Below, one piece after another: positions 34,897 through 43,555 of a stretch of DNA of 64,000 nucleotides. Source of the DNA: Nocardia gamkensis NBRC 108242 (GTDB lineage: Bacteria > Actinomycetota > Actinomycetes > Mycobacteriales > Mycobacteriaceae); the NCBI RefSeq assembly GCF_001612985.1, contig NZ_BDBM01000023.1, forward strand, positions 62,001 through 126,000, read 5' to 3'. The notes under the pieces were generated by a model, which saw only the letters and a list, made by a program, of their open reading frames with translations, did no database searches and was not told where the DNA came from. A program made the position numbers and the translations under genes. The stretch's first letter is position 1, and each line of letters begins with the position of its first letter.

Positions 34897-37161
34897 TCAG
34901 TCGACGGGCGTTTCCTCGGGGTCGACGGTTTTCGCGTCGGCGAAAGCGCGGGCGTAGCGTGTTCCGGCCAGGAGCAGCAGGATGCCGACGACCAGGAAGG
35001 CGGCGACGCGGACCAGGCCGTCCAGGGTGGCCAGGTCGAAGAGGAAGAGTTTGGCCAGCGCGGCTGCCGTGACCAACAGTCCTGAGCCCAAGGCGAGTTT
35101 GGCCACGGCGGGTGCGGTGGCGAGCCTGCGCAAACCGAACAGGAGGGCGACGGTCGCGGCTGCCATCCAGAGGATGGTGGCGGCGCTGTGGCCGACGAGG
35201 AAGCCGTTCGGCGTGCCGGTGGCGACGCCGATGGAGACCGTGGACGCGGTGACGGCGTACAGCCCTGCGACGCTGGCGGTGATCCAATGCCACTCGTTGC
35301 CCGCGGCCGGGCCGGGCACCCGCCGCGCGCACCACAGGGCCACCGCGACCACGCCAAGGGCGAGTACCGCGCCGAGCACGGTCGCCATGCCCAACTCCGC
35401 TTCCGAGCGATGTTGCGAGGCGAGGATTTCCGGGCTCGCGACATTCAGCAGTGCGAAGCCGCCGAGCACCGCGAACGCCGTGCCGAGACCCGCCGCCGGG
35501 CGTGATCTCCGCTGGCCCGCTACGCCCAGGAATGTCAGCGCCACCAGGAGCAGCGCCGTGGGGAGCGTTCGCGGCCCGGTCGCACCGACGCACGCCTCGA
35601 GCAAGGCGATCGAGCCCGCGACAGCGGCCACGAGCGCGGTGTGTCCCGGAATCCGCAGGTAGGCGTTCAGTTTCGGCACCATGGTCACCGCCGCGACGAG
35701 CAGAAGCACTGCGGCGGTGATCGAGGCCACCGATACCGTGACGAACCGTTCCTCGAACATCCCCGGCGCCACCAGGATCGGCGCGAGCGCCGCTGCCATC
35801 GTCAGCGAGGCAGTGACATCGGCGGCCCGATGCCGGACGACGACGAGCGTCCCGGCGACCCCGACCAGCGCGACCGCCACCGCGGCCACGAGCACCCAGG
35901 TGCGCTCCTCGACCGCGGGCGTACCGAGGATCGCCCCCGCGACGAACGCGAACGTCGCCAATACAGCCGGCAAAGTCCGTGCCACGTGCAGATACGGCCA
36001 GTTCCGCGTCAATTGCACCGGCACGCAGGCCAGTTGCAACACGATCAAGAACGCGAGCAGGACCAGCCGCGTGGTCAGAACCGGAGACAGCGCCGCCGCG
36101 GCGAGCACCACCAGCACCGCGAGAGGCTGCGAACGCCACTGCACCGCCAGCCCGACGCCCGCGGCGGCGACACCGAAGGCGACCGCGAGCCCGAGCACCG
36201 GATGCAGCCAGTGGTAGACGGCGGTCAGCGCGACGACATCGAGGTAAGCACCCGCGATACCGGTGGCCGCCAGCGCGATACCGCCGACCCGCCCGCCGGA
36301 CCGCCCGAAGACGCGCACGCCGGTACCCACCAGCGCAGCCGAGAAAGCAGCTCCGGCGACAACCCTCGGCACCGGCCCGAAGAACCCCGCCTGCGCGGCC
36401 AATACCAGCAGCATCGCGACGCCGATCAGCGTCACCGCGACACCGGCCAGCGCGAGGATCCGGCTGATCACCCCGTCGCGCTGCCACCACGGGGTGTGCG
36501 GCACCGGTGGCTTCGCGCGCGGTGGGACAGGCGGTCGAGGCGGCATCGGACCGTGTGCGTTCGGCGGCCACGGAGCAGCGCCCCACGCGCCACCGGGCGG
36601 CGGGGTAAAACGCGGAGCGTAGTGCGGCTGCGGAGGGGGAACCGGCATACCGGTCGGAGGCGAATGGCCCGGCCAAGGCGGCATCCCAGACGCGGCACCG
36701 GCTGGAGCGCGCTCCGATCCCGCGAATCCACCACCGGCGGGCGTATGAGCCGTACCGGACGACGGGACCGCATCGGATGCCATCTGACCAGGCACGCCGG
36801 ATGCCTCGTCACCCGTCCCGCTCAATGCGGCACTTCTCGGCGCCGGAGCACTCGTTTCGTCGGCCGTCCGCCCGCGCGTCCCCCCGGCAACGGACCCGCC
36901 CCGTGTACCAGCCGTCCACCCGCGAGCGTCTCCGGTCACGGACGTACCCGACGTGTCAGCCGTAGACCCGCGAGCCTCTCCGGCGACGAGGCCGCCCGCC
37001 GTATCGGATCGGCCGGTATCCCCCCGAACGCCGCCCGTATCCGCGGCGAGCTGCTCGTGCAGCAGCCGCAGATCCTGTCCGAGCACGCCCAGCTGCGTCC
37101 CCAACGTGGTGAACTCGCCGGAGAGCCGCGCGAGCAGCGCCGGATCGATGGAGGTAGTCAT
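34897..37161 (-). CDS. DUF2339 multi-pass membrane protein
   Basis: Protein of 754 residues. The first 20 residues form a coiled-coil-like helix (IDPALLARLSGEFTTLGTQL), followed by a long Gly/Thr/Pro-rich linker (about 40-210) with repeated GxTxG and ARG elements, then roughly 25 hydrophobic helices to the end. This layout is that of DUF2339 membrane proteins, whose function is unknown. The ATG at 37161 is chosen over one 12 codons upstream because the coiled-coil starts there. The C-terminus ends with a short acidic tail. No operon partner is evident. Confidence 0.85.
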   Translation of the reverse strand: MTTSIDPALLARLSGEFTTLGTQLGVLGQDLRLLHEQLAADTGGVRGDTGRSDTAGGLVAGEARGSTADTSGTSVTGDARGWTAGTRGGSVAGGTRGRTADETSAPAPRSAALSGTGDEASGVPGQMASDAVPSSGTAHTPAGGGFAGSERAPAGAASGMPPWPGHSPPTGMPVPPPQPHYAPRFTPPPGGAWGAAPWPPNAHGPMPPRPPVPPRAKPPVPHTPWWQRDGVISRILALAGVAVTLIGVAMLLVLAAQAGFFGPVPRVVAGAAFSAALVGTGVRVFGRSGGRVGGIALAATGIAGAYLDVVALTAVYHWLHPVLGLAVAFGVAAAGVGLAVQWRSQPLAVLVVLAAAALSPVLTTRLVLLAFLIVLQLACVPVQLTRNWPYLHVARTLPAVLATFAFVAGAILGTPAVEERTWVLVAAVAVALVGVAGTLVVVRHRAADVTASLTMAAALAPILVAPGMFEERFVTVSVASITAAVLLLVAAVTMVPKLNAYLRIPGHTALVAAVAGSIALLEACVGATGPRTLPTALLLVALTFLGVAGQRRSRPAAGLGTAFAVLGGFALLNVASPEILASQHRSEAELGMATVLGAVLALGVVAVALWCARRVPGPAAGNEWHWITASVAGLYAVTASTVSIGVATGTPNGFLVGHSAATILWMAAATVALLFGLRRLATAPAVAKLALGSGLLVTAAALAKLFLFDLATLDGLVRVAAFLVVGILLLLAGTRYARAFADAKTVDPEETPVD

Positions 37162-37283
37162 GACTCTCATGCTGATTTCCGCGAGGTGCGCGGGCATGAG
37201 TAGTTACCCCTGGTAGACAGCCGGGTTCTACCCGACCGGCCCGCACCCGGGGCTGTCGGACACGGACCGGTCACGCCAGGTGG

Positions 37284-37736
37284 TCAGTAGGCGCGCGAGC
37301 CGATGACCTCGCGCACGGCATCGATCACCGCGGCGCGCGGGGGCATGCGCAGGACGCCCGGCGCCGGTTCGCCCGCCCAGTGCCAGCCGAGGGCCGTATC
37401 GGAGCTGGGCAGCAGGATGATGCGACCACCGGGGACCACGGTGACGCCGTGACCGGCGAGGCAGCGGCGAACCGGGACCTCGACCGGCCGAGCGGGGCTC
37501 GGGGGCGTGACGAGGAAGGTCCAGGTGCGTTCGCCGGGGTCGGCGATCACGGGCGCGGTGTGGTTGCGGTCCAACTGGGCCAGCACTTTCCGGCCCAGTT
37601 CCGGCGGCATGACGATCGCCCCGATGATGGATCCGGTGGTGATGATCGGGCGTCCGGCCAGAAGCTGGACCGGCAGCCCGTAGGTATGCCGCAGCAGATG
37701 CGCGACCTCATGCGGAGTGTGACAGCTCTCGAACAT
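37284..37736 (-). CDS. Small protein resembling the Prim-Pol-like N-terminal family
   Basis: Protein of 150 residues. A C-terminal block (RTWTFLVTPPS, GGRIILLPSSDTALGWHWAG and the final MPPRAAVIDAVREVI) resembles the short actinobacterial proteins annotated as N-terminal primase/polymerase-like, but no catalytic acidic pair is clear, so an enzymatic role is doubtful. The ATG at 37736 follows GGAG by seven bases. It lies five bases after a small upstream frame and is divergent from an XRE regulator. Such proteins often accompany HTH regulators in sporulating or filamentous actinomycetes. Confidence 0.55.
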   Translation of the reverse strand: MFESCHTPHEVAHLLRHTYGLPVQLLAGRPIITTGSIIGAIVMPPELGRKVLAQLDRNHTAPVIADPGERTWTFLVTPPSPARPVEVPVRRCLAGHGVTVVPGGRIILLPSSDTALGWHWAGEPAPGVLRMPPRAAVIDAVREVIGSRAY

Positions 37737-37740
37737 CGTC

Positions 37741-37932
37741 CTACTCCGCATCACAGAAGCCGAATTCGGTCATAACGGCGGACTTTCGAGATAGCAACCC
37801 GCGCTGGTCGCGCATCCCTGTGCTGGGATTCGCGGGAAGAGCGCTGCGCACCGGTCGGGTGGTCTGTGCACCAGGCCGCGACGCGCGATCGGCGCGCCCG
37901 GCCTGCACGGTGGTATTCGGCATGGTTTTCAT
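37741..37932 (-). CDS. Possible small basic protein
   Basis: Frame of 63 residues ending four bases before the start of the next gene. It begins MKTMPNTTVQAGRAD, is rich in Arg, Ser and Ala, and ends in KSAVMTEFGFCDAE. An AAAGGGCGG sequence lies upstream. Its tight spacing to the Prim-Pol-like gene suggests translational coupling, but no family is recognised. Confidence 0.4.
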   Translation of the reverse strand: MKTMPNTTVQAGRADRASRPGAQTTRPVRSALPANPSTGMRDQRGLLSRKSAVMTEFGFCDAE

Positions 37933-38077
37933 CGCCGCCGCCCTTTGCAGTCAAAGTTGCAGAAAGGCAACGGTATTCCAACCAGCGGCGAACGAGTCGT
38001 ACGCAATGTCCCACTTCGGTAGTCCCAGATAACATAGCGTCGTACTCTGAAACCCAGATTTAACAAAGGACTTGGGT

Positions 38078-39268
38078 ATGGACGAATCGTCGATCGGAGT
38101 TCGGATCCGCCAGTTCCGCGGCAAGGCGCTCACCCAGCGTCAACTCGCCGACCAGGCGGGAGTCAGCGTGGATCTGGTGCGCAAGCTCGAGCAGGGCGGC
38201 CGCCAGACCGCCTCCATCGCCAGCTTGCAGAAGATAGCGCGTGCCCTGGACGTGGACATCGCCGATCTGATCGGCAAGCGCCAAGGTGTGCCGTCCGCCG
38301 ATCCGGACGCGGGCATCGTTGCGATACGCCGCGCCCTGACACCGGTCGACGACCTGCTCGGCGAGACCAAGGAGGAGGCGGCGGTCAGCCTCGACGACGG
38401 CCGCCGGGCGGTCGACTACGCCTGGGGCGCCTACTGGTCGGGCCGCTACGAACTGCTGACCTCGATCCTCCCGCCCGGGTTGACCCAGCTCCGCGCCACC
38501 GTGCACGCCGCGCGCAACGGTTCGGTCGCGCCTGCCAACGAGTTGCTGGCCCGGATGTACTGGGTGACCGGTTGCACGCTGGTGCATCTCGGCCAGACCG
38601 ATCCGGCGTTCCTGGCGATCCGGCAGGCGCTCACCGCCGCCGAGCTCGGCAACGATCCCCTGCTGCTGGCCACCATCCGCGGTTCGGTGGCCTGGCAGTT
38701 GCTGGTGCAGGGCCGCTACGACGAATCGCGCGGCGTCGCGCTCAACGCGGCCGCGACCCTCGAGCCCTCCGGCGACGTCACGCCGACGCACCTGTCCGCC
38801 TACGGCTCGCTGGTGTTGCAGGGCGCGACCGCCGCGGGCCGGGCGCAGGACGTGCGGGACGCGTTGTCCCTGGTCGAGGCCGCGAGCGAAGTAGCCATGC
38901 GGATCGGCGTGGACCGGCAGGACTACGAGACCTATTTCGGCCCCTCACAGGTCGTCATGCAGACGGTCGATGTCAACGTCTCCTCCGAGCGCTACCCGGA
39001 GGCACTGGCCGCGGCCAAGAACATGCCTGTCAACGGCAGCCTCCCGCAGGCGTCGCGGGCCCGGCACCTCGCCGACACGGCGGTCGCGCTGACGCGCACC
39101 GGACAGCACCGGCGCGCGCTGGACGCCTTGCTCACCGCGGAACGGGTGGGCGGCGCGGACTGGCTGAAATACCAGACCCTGCCGCGTCATATCGTCTCCG
39201 AACTGCTCGACCACGACCGGAAGGTGCCGCTGCGCGCGTTCGCCCGCCGGGTCGGGGTCAACACCTAG
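38078..39268 (+). CDS. XRE-family regulator with TPR-like sensor region
   Basis: Protein of 396 residues. The N-terminal HTH_XRE domain (about 7-62) has the pattern TQRQLADQAGVSVDLVRKLEQG and IASLQKIARALDV. The rest is all-helical with repeats of the TPR kind (for example GCTLVHLGQTDPAFLAIRQAL), as in peptide- or ligand-sensing regulators. The ATG at 38078 is supported by AAAGGA eight bases upstream; an earlier TTG is less likely. It is divergent from the small protein/Prim-Pol-like pair and convergent with a MerR gene, whose stop overlaps its own by a few bases. Confidence 0.85.
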   Translation: MDESSIGVRIRQFRGKALTQRQLADQAGVSVDLVRKLEQGGRQTASIASLQKIARALDVDIADLIGKRQGVPSADPDAGIVAIRRALTPVDDLLGETKEEAAVSLDDGRRAVDYAWGAYWSGRYELLTSILPPGLTQLRATVHAARNGSVAPANELLARMYWVTGCTLVHLGQTDPAFLAIRQALTAAELGNDPLLLATIRGSVAWQLLVQGRYDESRGVALNAAATLEPSGDVTPTHLSAYGSLVLQGATAAGRAQDVRDALSLVEAASEVAMRIGVDRQDYETYFGPSQVVMQTVDVNVSSERYPEALAAAKNMPVNGSLPQASRARHLADTAVALTRTGQHRRALDALLTAERVGGADWLKYQTLPRHIVSELLDHDRKVPLRAFARRVGVNT

Positions 39269-39633
39269 GTCGCCGCCCGTTCACCGGCCCGTTCGATCAC
39301 CTCGTCCAGCACCTCGCGCGAGCGCACGAGATCGTTGATGGTGCGGGTGATCCGCTCCCGCTCCGTCCGCAGCTCGTCGACCAGCGCGGGTGTGGCGTAC
39401 TCGTTGGGACCGCCGTCCGCGTCGCGCATGCAGGGCAGGATCCGCGAGATCTTCTTGCTGGTGAGTCCCGCCGCGAGCAGCTCCTGAATGTGGATGACCC
39501 GGTCCACCGCCCGCTCCGGATAGTCGCGATGACCGCCGGGTGTGCGATCGGAGGCCAGCATGCCTTGCTGCTCGTAGTAGCGCAGCGACCGCTCACTCAC
39601 GCCGGTCCGCTCCGCGAGTTCCCCGATTCGCAT
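39265..39633 (-). CDS. MerR-family transcriptional regulator
   Basis: Regulator of 122 residues. DNA-binding part RIGELAERTGVSERSLRYYEQQGML and GGHRDYPERAVDRV, followed by a dimerisation helix (about 78-115). One Cys occurs in the linker (ILPCMRDADGG). It is divergent from the old-yellow-enzyme gene, and a 19-bp-spaced promoter lies between. Relatives of this kind often sense electrophiles or organic compounds and control alkene reductases. Confidence 0.9.
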   Translation of the reverse strand: MRIGELAERTGVSERSLRYYEQQGMLASDRTPGGHRDYPERAVDRVIHIQELLAAGLTSKKISRILPCMRDADGGPNEYATPALVDELRTERERITRTINDLVRSREVLDEVIERAGERAAT

Positions 39634-39660
39634 CCGCCACCTGCCTTTTCCCGTTCCGGC

Positions 39661-39692
39661 TTGAATCTCACATCGGTGTCAAGTTTTACCGT
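39661..39692 (+). promoter_or_regulatory. MerR-type promoter before the old-yellow-enzyme gene
   Basis: TTGAAT (39661-39666) and TTACCG (39686-39691) are 19 bases apart; TACCGT with a 20-base spacer is an alternative. The spacer carries imperfect dyads (CTTGA/TCAAG and CAC/GTG). The -10 ends only seven to eight bases before the ATG at 39699, so the transcript is likely leaderless, as at the other MerR pair near 15.8 kb. Confidence 0.65.
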
Positions 39693-39698
39693 ACTACC

Positions 39699-40811
39699 AT
39701 GACGAACACAGCGGCTCCCGCCCTCTTCCAACCCGCGGCCATCGGCTCCCTCGCACTGCCGAACCGCCTTGTGATGGCACCGATGACCCGCAACCGCGCC
39801 GCGTCCGACGGCACGCCGTCCCCGCTCATGGCGACCTACTACACCCAGCGCGCGAGCGCGGGCCTGATCATCGCCGAGGCGACCACGCCGAACCGGGTCG
39901 GGCAGACCTACGCCGACATCCCCGGTATCTATACCGAGCAACACATCGCGGGCTGGCGCGCGGTGACCGGCGCTGTCGCGGCCGCGGGCGGTCGCATGTT
40001 CCTGCAACTACAGCACGGCGGCCGCGTCGGTCATCCGGACAACAGCGGGCTGTCGCCGATCGCACCCTCGCCGATCGCGCTGCCCGAACCGATTCACACA
40101 CCCAGCGGCGCGCAAGATGCCGTTGTCCCGCTGGAGATGTCCACCGCCGACATCGAGACCACCATCGCCGATTTCGTGTCCGCTGCCCGCAACGCCATCG
40201 CGGCCGGATTCGCGGGGGTGGAGATTCACAGCGCGAACGGTTATCTGTTGCACCAATTCCTGGCGCAGAACACCAATCAGCGCACCGACTCCTACGGCGG
40301 GTCCGTGGCCAACCGCATTCGTTTCACCCGTGAAGTGGTCGAAGCGGTCGTGGATGCGATCGGCGCCGAGCGCGTAGGTGTGCGAATCTCTCCCGGAGTC
40401 TCGGTCAACGGCATCGACGAGGGCGACACCGACGATATCTATCCCGCGTTGGTCTCGGCACTGGCGGAAAGCGGCCTCGCCTACTTGCATTACGTCTTCG
40501 CCGACCCTGATCAGCCGCTGTTCCAGCGGATTCGGTCGCTGTGGCCGGGCACCTTGATCGCCAACCCGAACCTGGGCTGGGGCGTTCCCCTGCCCGAGGA
40601 CGGCGGCGGGCAAGCCGCGCGGCGCCTGCTCGCCGGCGGCGCCGACCTGATCTCCCTGGGCCGTTCCTTCCTGGCCAACCCCGACCTGGTCGAGCGATTC
40701 CGTGCGGGAGCGCCGCTGAACCCGGTCCGCGACGCGCACCTCATGTACGTGGGCGGCGCGGAGGGCTACACCGACTACCCGACGCTGGCCATGGCGCCCA
40801 CGACCCACTGA
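39699..40811 (+). CDS. Old yellow enzyme family NADH:flavin oxidoreductase
   Basis: FMN-dependent ene-reductase of 370 residues, NemA/XenB-like length. Visible features: start LFQPAAIGSLALPNRLVMAPMTRNRA (split by the first strand), active-site pair in EIHSANGYLLHQFL (His and Asn), and SYGGSVANRIRFTREVV with the conserved FMN-contact Arg. The last third has GGADLISLGRSFLANPDL, the phosphate-binding loop. It reduces activated C=C bonds (enones, maleimides, nitro compounds). The MerR gene and promoter upstream imply induction by electrophiles. Confidence 0.93.
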   Translation: MTNTAAPALFQPAAIGSLALPNRLVMAPMTRNRAASDGTPSPLMATYYTQRASAGLIIAEATTPNRVGQTYADIPGIYTEQHIAGWRAVTGAVAAAGGRMFLQLQHGGRVGHPDNSGLSPIAPSPIALPEPIHTPSGAQDAVVPLEMSTADIETTIADFVSAARNAIAAGFAGVEIHSANGYLLHQFLAQNTNQRTDSYGGSVANRIRFTREVVEAVVDAIGAERVGVRISPGVSVNGIDEGDTDDIYPALVSALAESGLAYLHYVFADPDQPLFQRIRSLWPGTLIANPNLGWGVPLPEDGGGQAARRLLAGGADLISLGRSFLANPDLVERFRAGAPLNPVRDAHLMYVGGAEGYTDYPTLAMAPTTH

Positions 40812-40820
40812 CCCGGCCGC

Positions 40821-41504
40821 TCAGCGACCCATCAACCGCCGCCACTGCGCGATGAACGGATGCTTCGCGGTGACCGATCCGAATCGCAGTTTGCCGTGCA
40901 CCACCAGATGCAGCGGGCCGATCGGCGGGCCGGTGCGGACCTTGTTGTTCACGCTGGACCCGATCAGCTCCAGACCGTTCAGGTCGACGGTGGCCTCCGC
41001 GGGCACGATCAGGTTGATCGAGCCGAAGAAGTCGTCGACACGCAGTTCGACCACCTGGGTCGACATGATCGCGGCGGTGAAGTCCAAGGTGACCCCGGAT
41101 AGCCAGTTGTTCAGAAGCAGCGTGGGCGGCACCTGCCACGAGCCGCGGCGGTTCACCCCGGACAACCGCGAACGGATCACGTTGCCCGTGGCATTCGAGC
41201 CGGAGGCCTGCCTGGCGAACGCGGGCGAGGTGTTCACGAACGTCGACGGCGCCGCGGCGGGCTGCCCGACCAGGCGCACACCGGGCAGATCGATGAGGAC
41301 GGCGTTCAACTCGCCGCGCGTCCTGGCGGCCAGAGCCGTGTCCATCCGCTCGGTGAACTCGCCGAGCGAGAGCATGCCGAGGCCGACGGCGCGCTGCAAC
41401 AGTTGACCGACGTGTTCCCGCTCGGCGTCCGACACGCGCAGTTCCCGGTCGCCCACCGCGCCGCCGGAGCCGACCGCCTTCGATACCGATTCGGGCCCAC
41501 CCAT
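40821..41504 (-). CDS. DUF1707 domain protein with LiaF-like C-terminal half
   Basis: Protein of 227 residues. DUF1707 segment near residues 21-72 (LRVSDAEREHVGQLLQRAVG with LGEFTERMDTALAARTRGEL), a linker, then a beta-rich C-terminal domain (VVELRVDDFFGSINLIVP, IGSSVNNKV) like LiaF-type proteins. No membrane segment is obvious. DUF1707 proteins often sit next to two-component systems and stress responses; here the response regulator gene follows downstream of the start on the same strand. Function unproven. Confidence 0.8.
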   Translation of the reverse strand: MGGPESVSKAVGSGGAVGDRELRVSDAEREHVGQLLQRAVGLGMLSLGEFTERMDTALAARTRGELNAVLIDLPGVRLVGQPAAAPSTFVNTSPAFARQASGSNATGNVIRSRLSGVNRRGSWQVPPTLLLNNWLSGVTLDFTAAIMSTQVVELRVDDFFGSINLIVPAEATVDLNGLELIGSSVNNKVRTGPPIGPLHLVVHGKLRFGSVTAKHPFIAQWRRLMGR

Positions 41505-41575
41505 GCGATCGAGGTTACCGAGCGCGCGGCCACCTCCGCATCAGGGCGATCCCTGATTCGGAGGGCGCCGGGGGC

Positions 41576-42241
41576 CTACTCGAGCCCCTGTTCGATGGCG
41601 TAGCGGGTCAACTCGACCCGGTTCGCCAACTGCAATTTGCGCAGCGTCGCCTGCACGTGGTTCTCCACGGTGCGATGGCTCAGTCCCAGCCGCGTCGCTA
41701 TCTGCTTGGCGGACAACCCCTTCGCCACCATCCGCAGCACCTCGGTCTCCCGCTCGGTGAGCGCGGGCCGGTGTGGCTCGTCCGGTTGCGCGGGCGCGGT
41801 CGCCATCCGCCGGTATTCGCCGAGCACCAGCCCGGCCAGCCCGGGAGTGAACACCGCTTGACCGGCCGCGGTGGCGCGCACGGCGTCGACGAGCTCGGCC
41901 GCCGACGCGCTTTTGACCAGGTAGCCCGACGCGCCCGCCTTGATCGCGTCTAGTACGTCGTCGCGCTCGGCCGAGGCCGAGAGAACCAGCACCCGGCTCT
42001 GCGGCGACACGCGCAGCACCTCGGCGGTGGCCTGCGCCCCGTTGCCGTCGGGCAGCTGCATGTCCATCAGCACCACGTCCGGGCGCACCGCGGCGGCGCG
42101 CCTGCCCGCCGCGGCGACACCGTCGGCCGTGGCCGTCACCTGGAAGCCCGCCTCGGTGAGATCACGGGAGACGCCGTCGCGCCACATCGGGTGGTCGTCC
42201 ACCACCATCACCGAGATCGGCTCGGCCACCTGGTCCGTCAT
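41576..42241 (-). CDS. NarL/FixJ-family response regulator
   Basis: Response regulator of 221 residues. Receiver domain (about 9-125) with MVVDDHPMWRDGV, phosphorylation Asp in VLMDMQLPDGNG (about 60) and KSASAAELVDAV. C-terminal LuxR-type HTH (about 155-215): LTERETEVLRMVAKGLSAKQIA and LSHRTVENHVQATLRKL. It lies downstream of the sensor kinase, separated by about 100 bases that hold a short direct repeat; the two are probably one transcriptional unit. Confidence 0.95.
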   Translation of the reverse strand: MTDQVAEPISVMVVDDHPMWRDGVSRDLTEAGFQVTATADGVAAAGRRAAAVRPDVVLMDMQLPDGNGAQATAEVLRVSPQSRVLVLSASAERDDVLDAIKAGASGYLVKSASAAELVDAVRATAAGQAVFTPGLAGLVLGEYRRMATAPAQPDEPHRPALTERETEVLRMVAKGLSAKQIATRLGLSHRTVENHVQATLRKLQLANRVELTRYAIEQGLE

Positions 42242-42256
42242 CCGCGCCTCCCGTCG

Positions 42257-42358
42257 TCGCTCATGCCTGCGCCTCGCTGACGCTCGGCTCCGGCACGAGC
42301 GAATGCTCGGCTGTGTCCATTGTTCACTCGCTGCGCTCGCTCATGCCTGCGCCTCGCT
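42257..42358. repeat. 22-bp direct repeat at the sensor kinase 3' end
   Basis: The sequence starting TCGCTCATGCCTGCGCCTCG occurs at 42257-42278 and at 42337-42358, 80 bases apart. The second copy includes the kinase stop codon and its last residues (SEAQA); the first repeats that end in the intergenic space. A GAGCGAGCGCAGCGAG-like stretch, a motif I recall in many actinobacterial gaps, lies between on the minus strand. Confidence 0.7.
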
Positions 42359-43555
42359 CGCTCCTCTGGGCACCCGGAATTCCCATTCGGTACCGAACCC
42401 GACCCCGCCGTCGATCTCGGTGAGCAGGTCCGCGCTGCCGCCGAGGGCCGCGATCCGGCCGACGATCGATCGGGAGACCCCCATGCGCCCTTCGGCTTCC
42501 GCCTCGGCCAGCCGCCCCGGCGGGATGCCGACGCCATCGTCGCGCACACTGATCACCAGTTCGTCGCCGGTGTCCTCCAGTAGGACATAGGCTCTCGCGT
42601 CCGGCCCCGCGTGCAGTTCCACATTGGACAGCGCCGTGGCCACGGCCGAGGCGATCTCGTTCGCCATCCAGCGGCCGACCCGCACCGGCTCGCCGGGCGT
42701 GGACACCGACACCGCGGGGGTGGATTGCGCGGTCAGCAGGGGCCGCAGGTCGACCTCGGCGCCCCCCGCGTCCCGGTGATCGGCCTGCTCGGTGATCAAC
42801 ACGCGCAGCGCCACCTCCTGCTCACCGGCTCGCAACGCCAATTCCTCCGTGGGCCCGCCGATCTCGCTACCGCGACGCTTGATGTAGCTGAGTACTTGCA
42901 ACACCCCGTCGTGCACCTCGCGGGAGAGCCGTTCGCGCTCCTCGGCCGCCGCGGTCAGGCGCACCGCTTGTTCCAGCTGGTCTTGGGCGCGGCGGGCGGT
43001 GTTGGCGGCCAAGCCGAGCGCCAGACCCACCGAGACGAGCACCGGCACCGTCGCGTCCGTCCACACGTCCTCACCCCACTGGTCGCGCACCGTCAGTGCC
43101 ACCGCGGCGATCAGGGCTCCGGACAGCACACCGGCGAACGGGCCGCGCAGGATCGCCGCCCCGATCACGGCGTTGGTCGCCCACAGCGTGGTCGGCAGCG
43201 TCTGATGTCCGTGATACCAGCCGTAATCGGCGACCAGGCGAGTAGCGGCCATCAACCCGATCACGACGACGTGGTCGCCGATCACCACCCAGACACGCAG
43301 CCTGGCCACCTCGGGGAAATGCCACTGCGACAACATGATCGCCGACGCACCCGACCACACCGCCATCAGGGCGACGAGCACCCAGCTCAACCGCTGATTC
43401 GTGTAGTACGGCACCGAGGCGATCTGCTGTCCGACCGCGTACAGCAGCGTGACCAGCCGCAGCGCCTGCGCGGCCCGCCACAGCGGTGTGGTCGCCACGT
43501 CGGCCGAGCGCAGCTCAGGCCTGCGCCGTGCCGTCGCCGGCTTGCGCGCCGTCAT
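42341..43555 (-). CDS. Sensor histidine kinase (MacS/NarX-type)
   Basis: Membrane sensor kinase of 404 residues with five to six helices in the first 190 residues and no obvious large extracytoplasmic domain. The phosphoacceptor helix is RLSREVHDGVLQVLSYI (His about 212), the ATPase part has ALSNVELHAG and VRDDGVGIPPGR, of the HisKA_3/HATPase type. This layout fits MacS-like kinases of mycolate actinomycetes. Its ATG at 43555 lies 41 bases inside the transporter gene upstream; a GTG at 43498 is an alternative. Its partner is the NarL-type regulator downstream. Confidence 0.88.
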   Translation of the reverse strand: MTARKPATARRRPELRSADVATTPLWRAAQALRLVTLLYAVGQQIASVPYYTNQRLSWVLVALMAVWSGASAIMLSQWHFPEVARLRVWVVIGDHVVVIGLMAATRLVADYGWYHGHQTLPTTLWATNAVIGAAILRGPFAGVLSGALIAAVALTVRDQWGEDVWTDATVPVLVSVGLALGLAANTARRAQDQLEQAVRLTAAAEERERLSREVHDGVLQVLSYIKRRGSEIGGPTEELALRAGEQEVALRVLITEQADHRDAGGAEVDLRPLLTAQSTPAVSVSTPGEPVRVGRWMANEIASAVATALSNVELHAGPDARAYVLLEDTGDELVISVRDDGVGIPPGRLAEAEAEGRMGVSRSIVGRIAALGGSADLLTEIDGGVGFGTEWEFRVPRGASEAQA

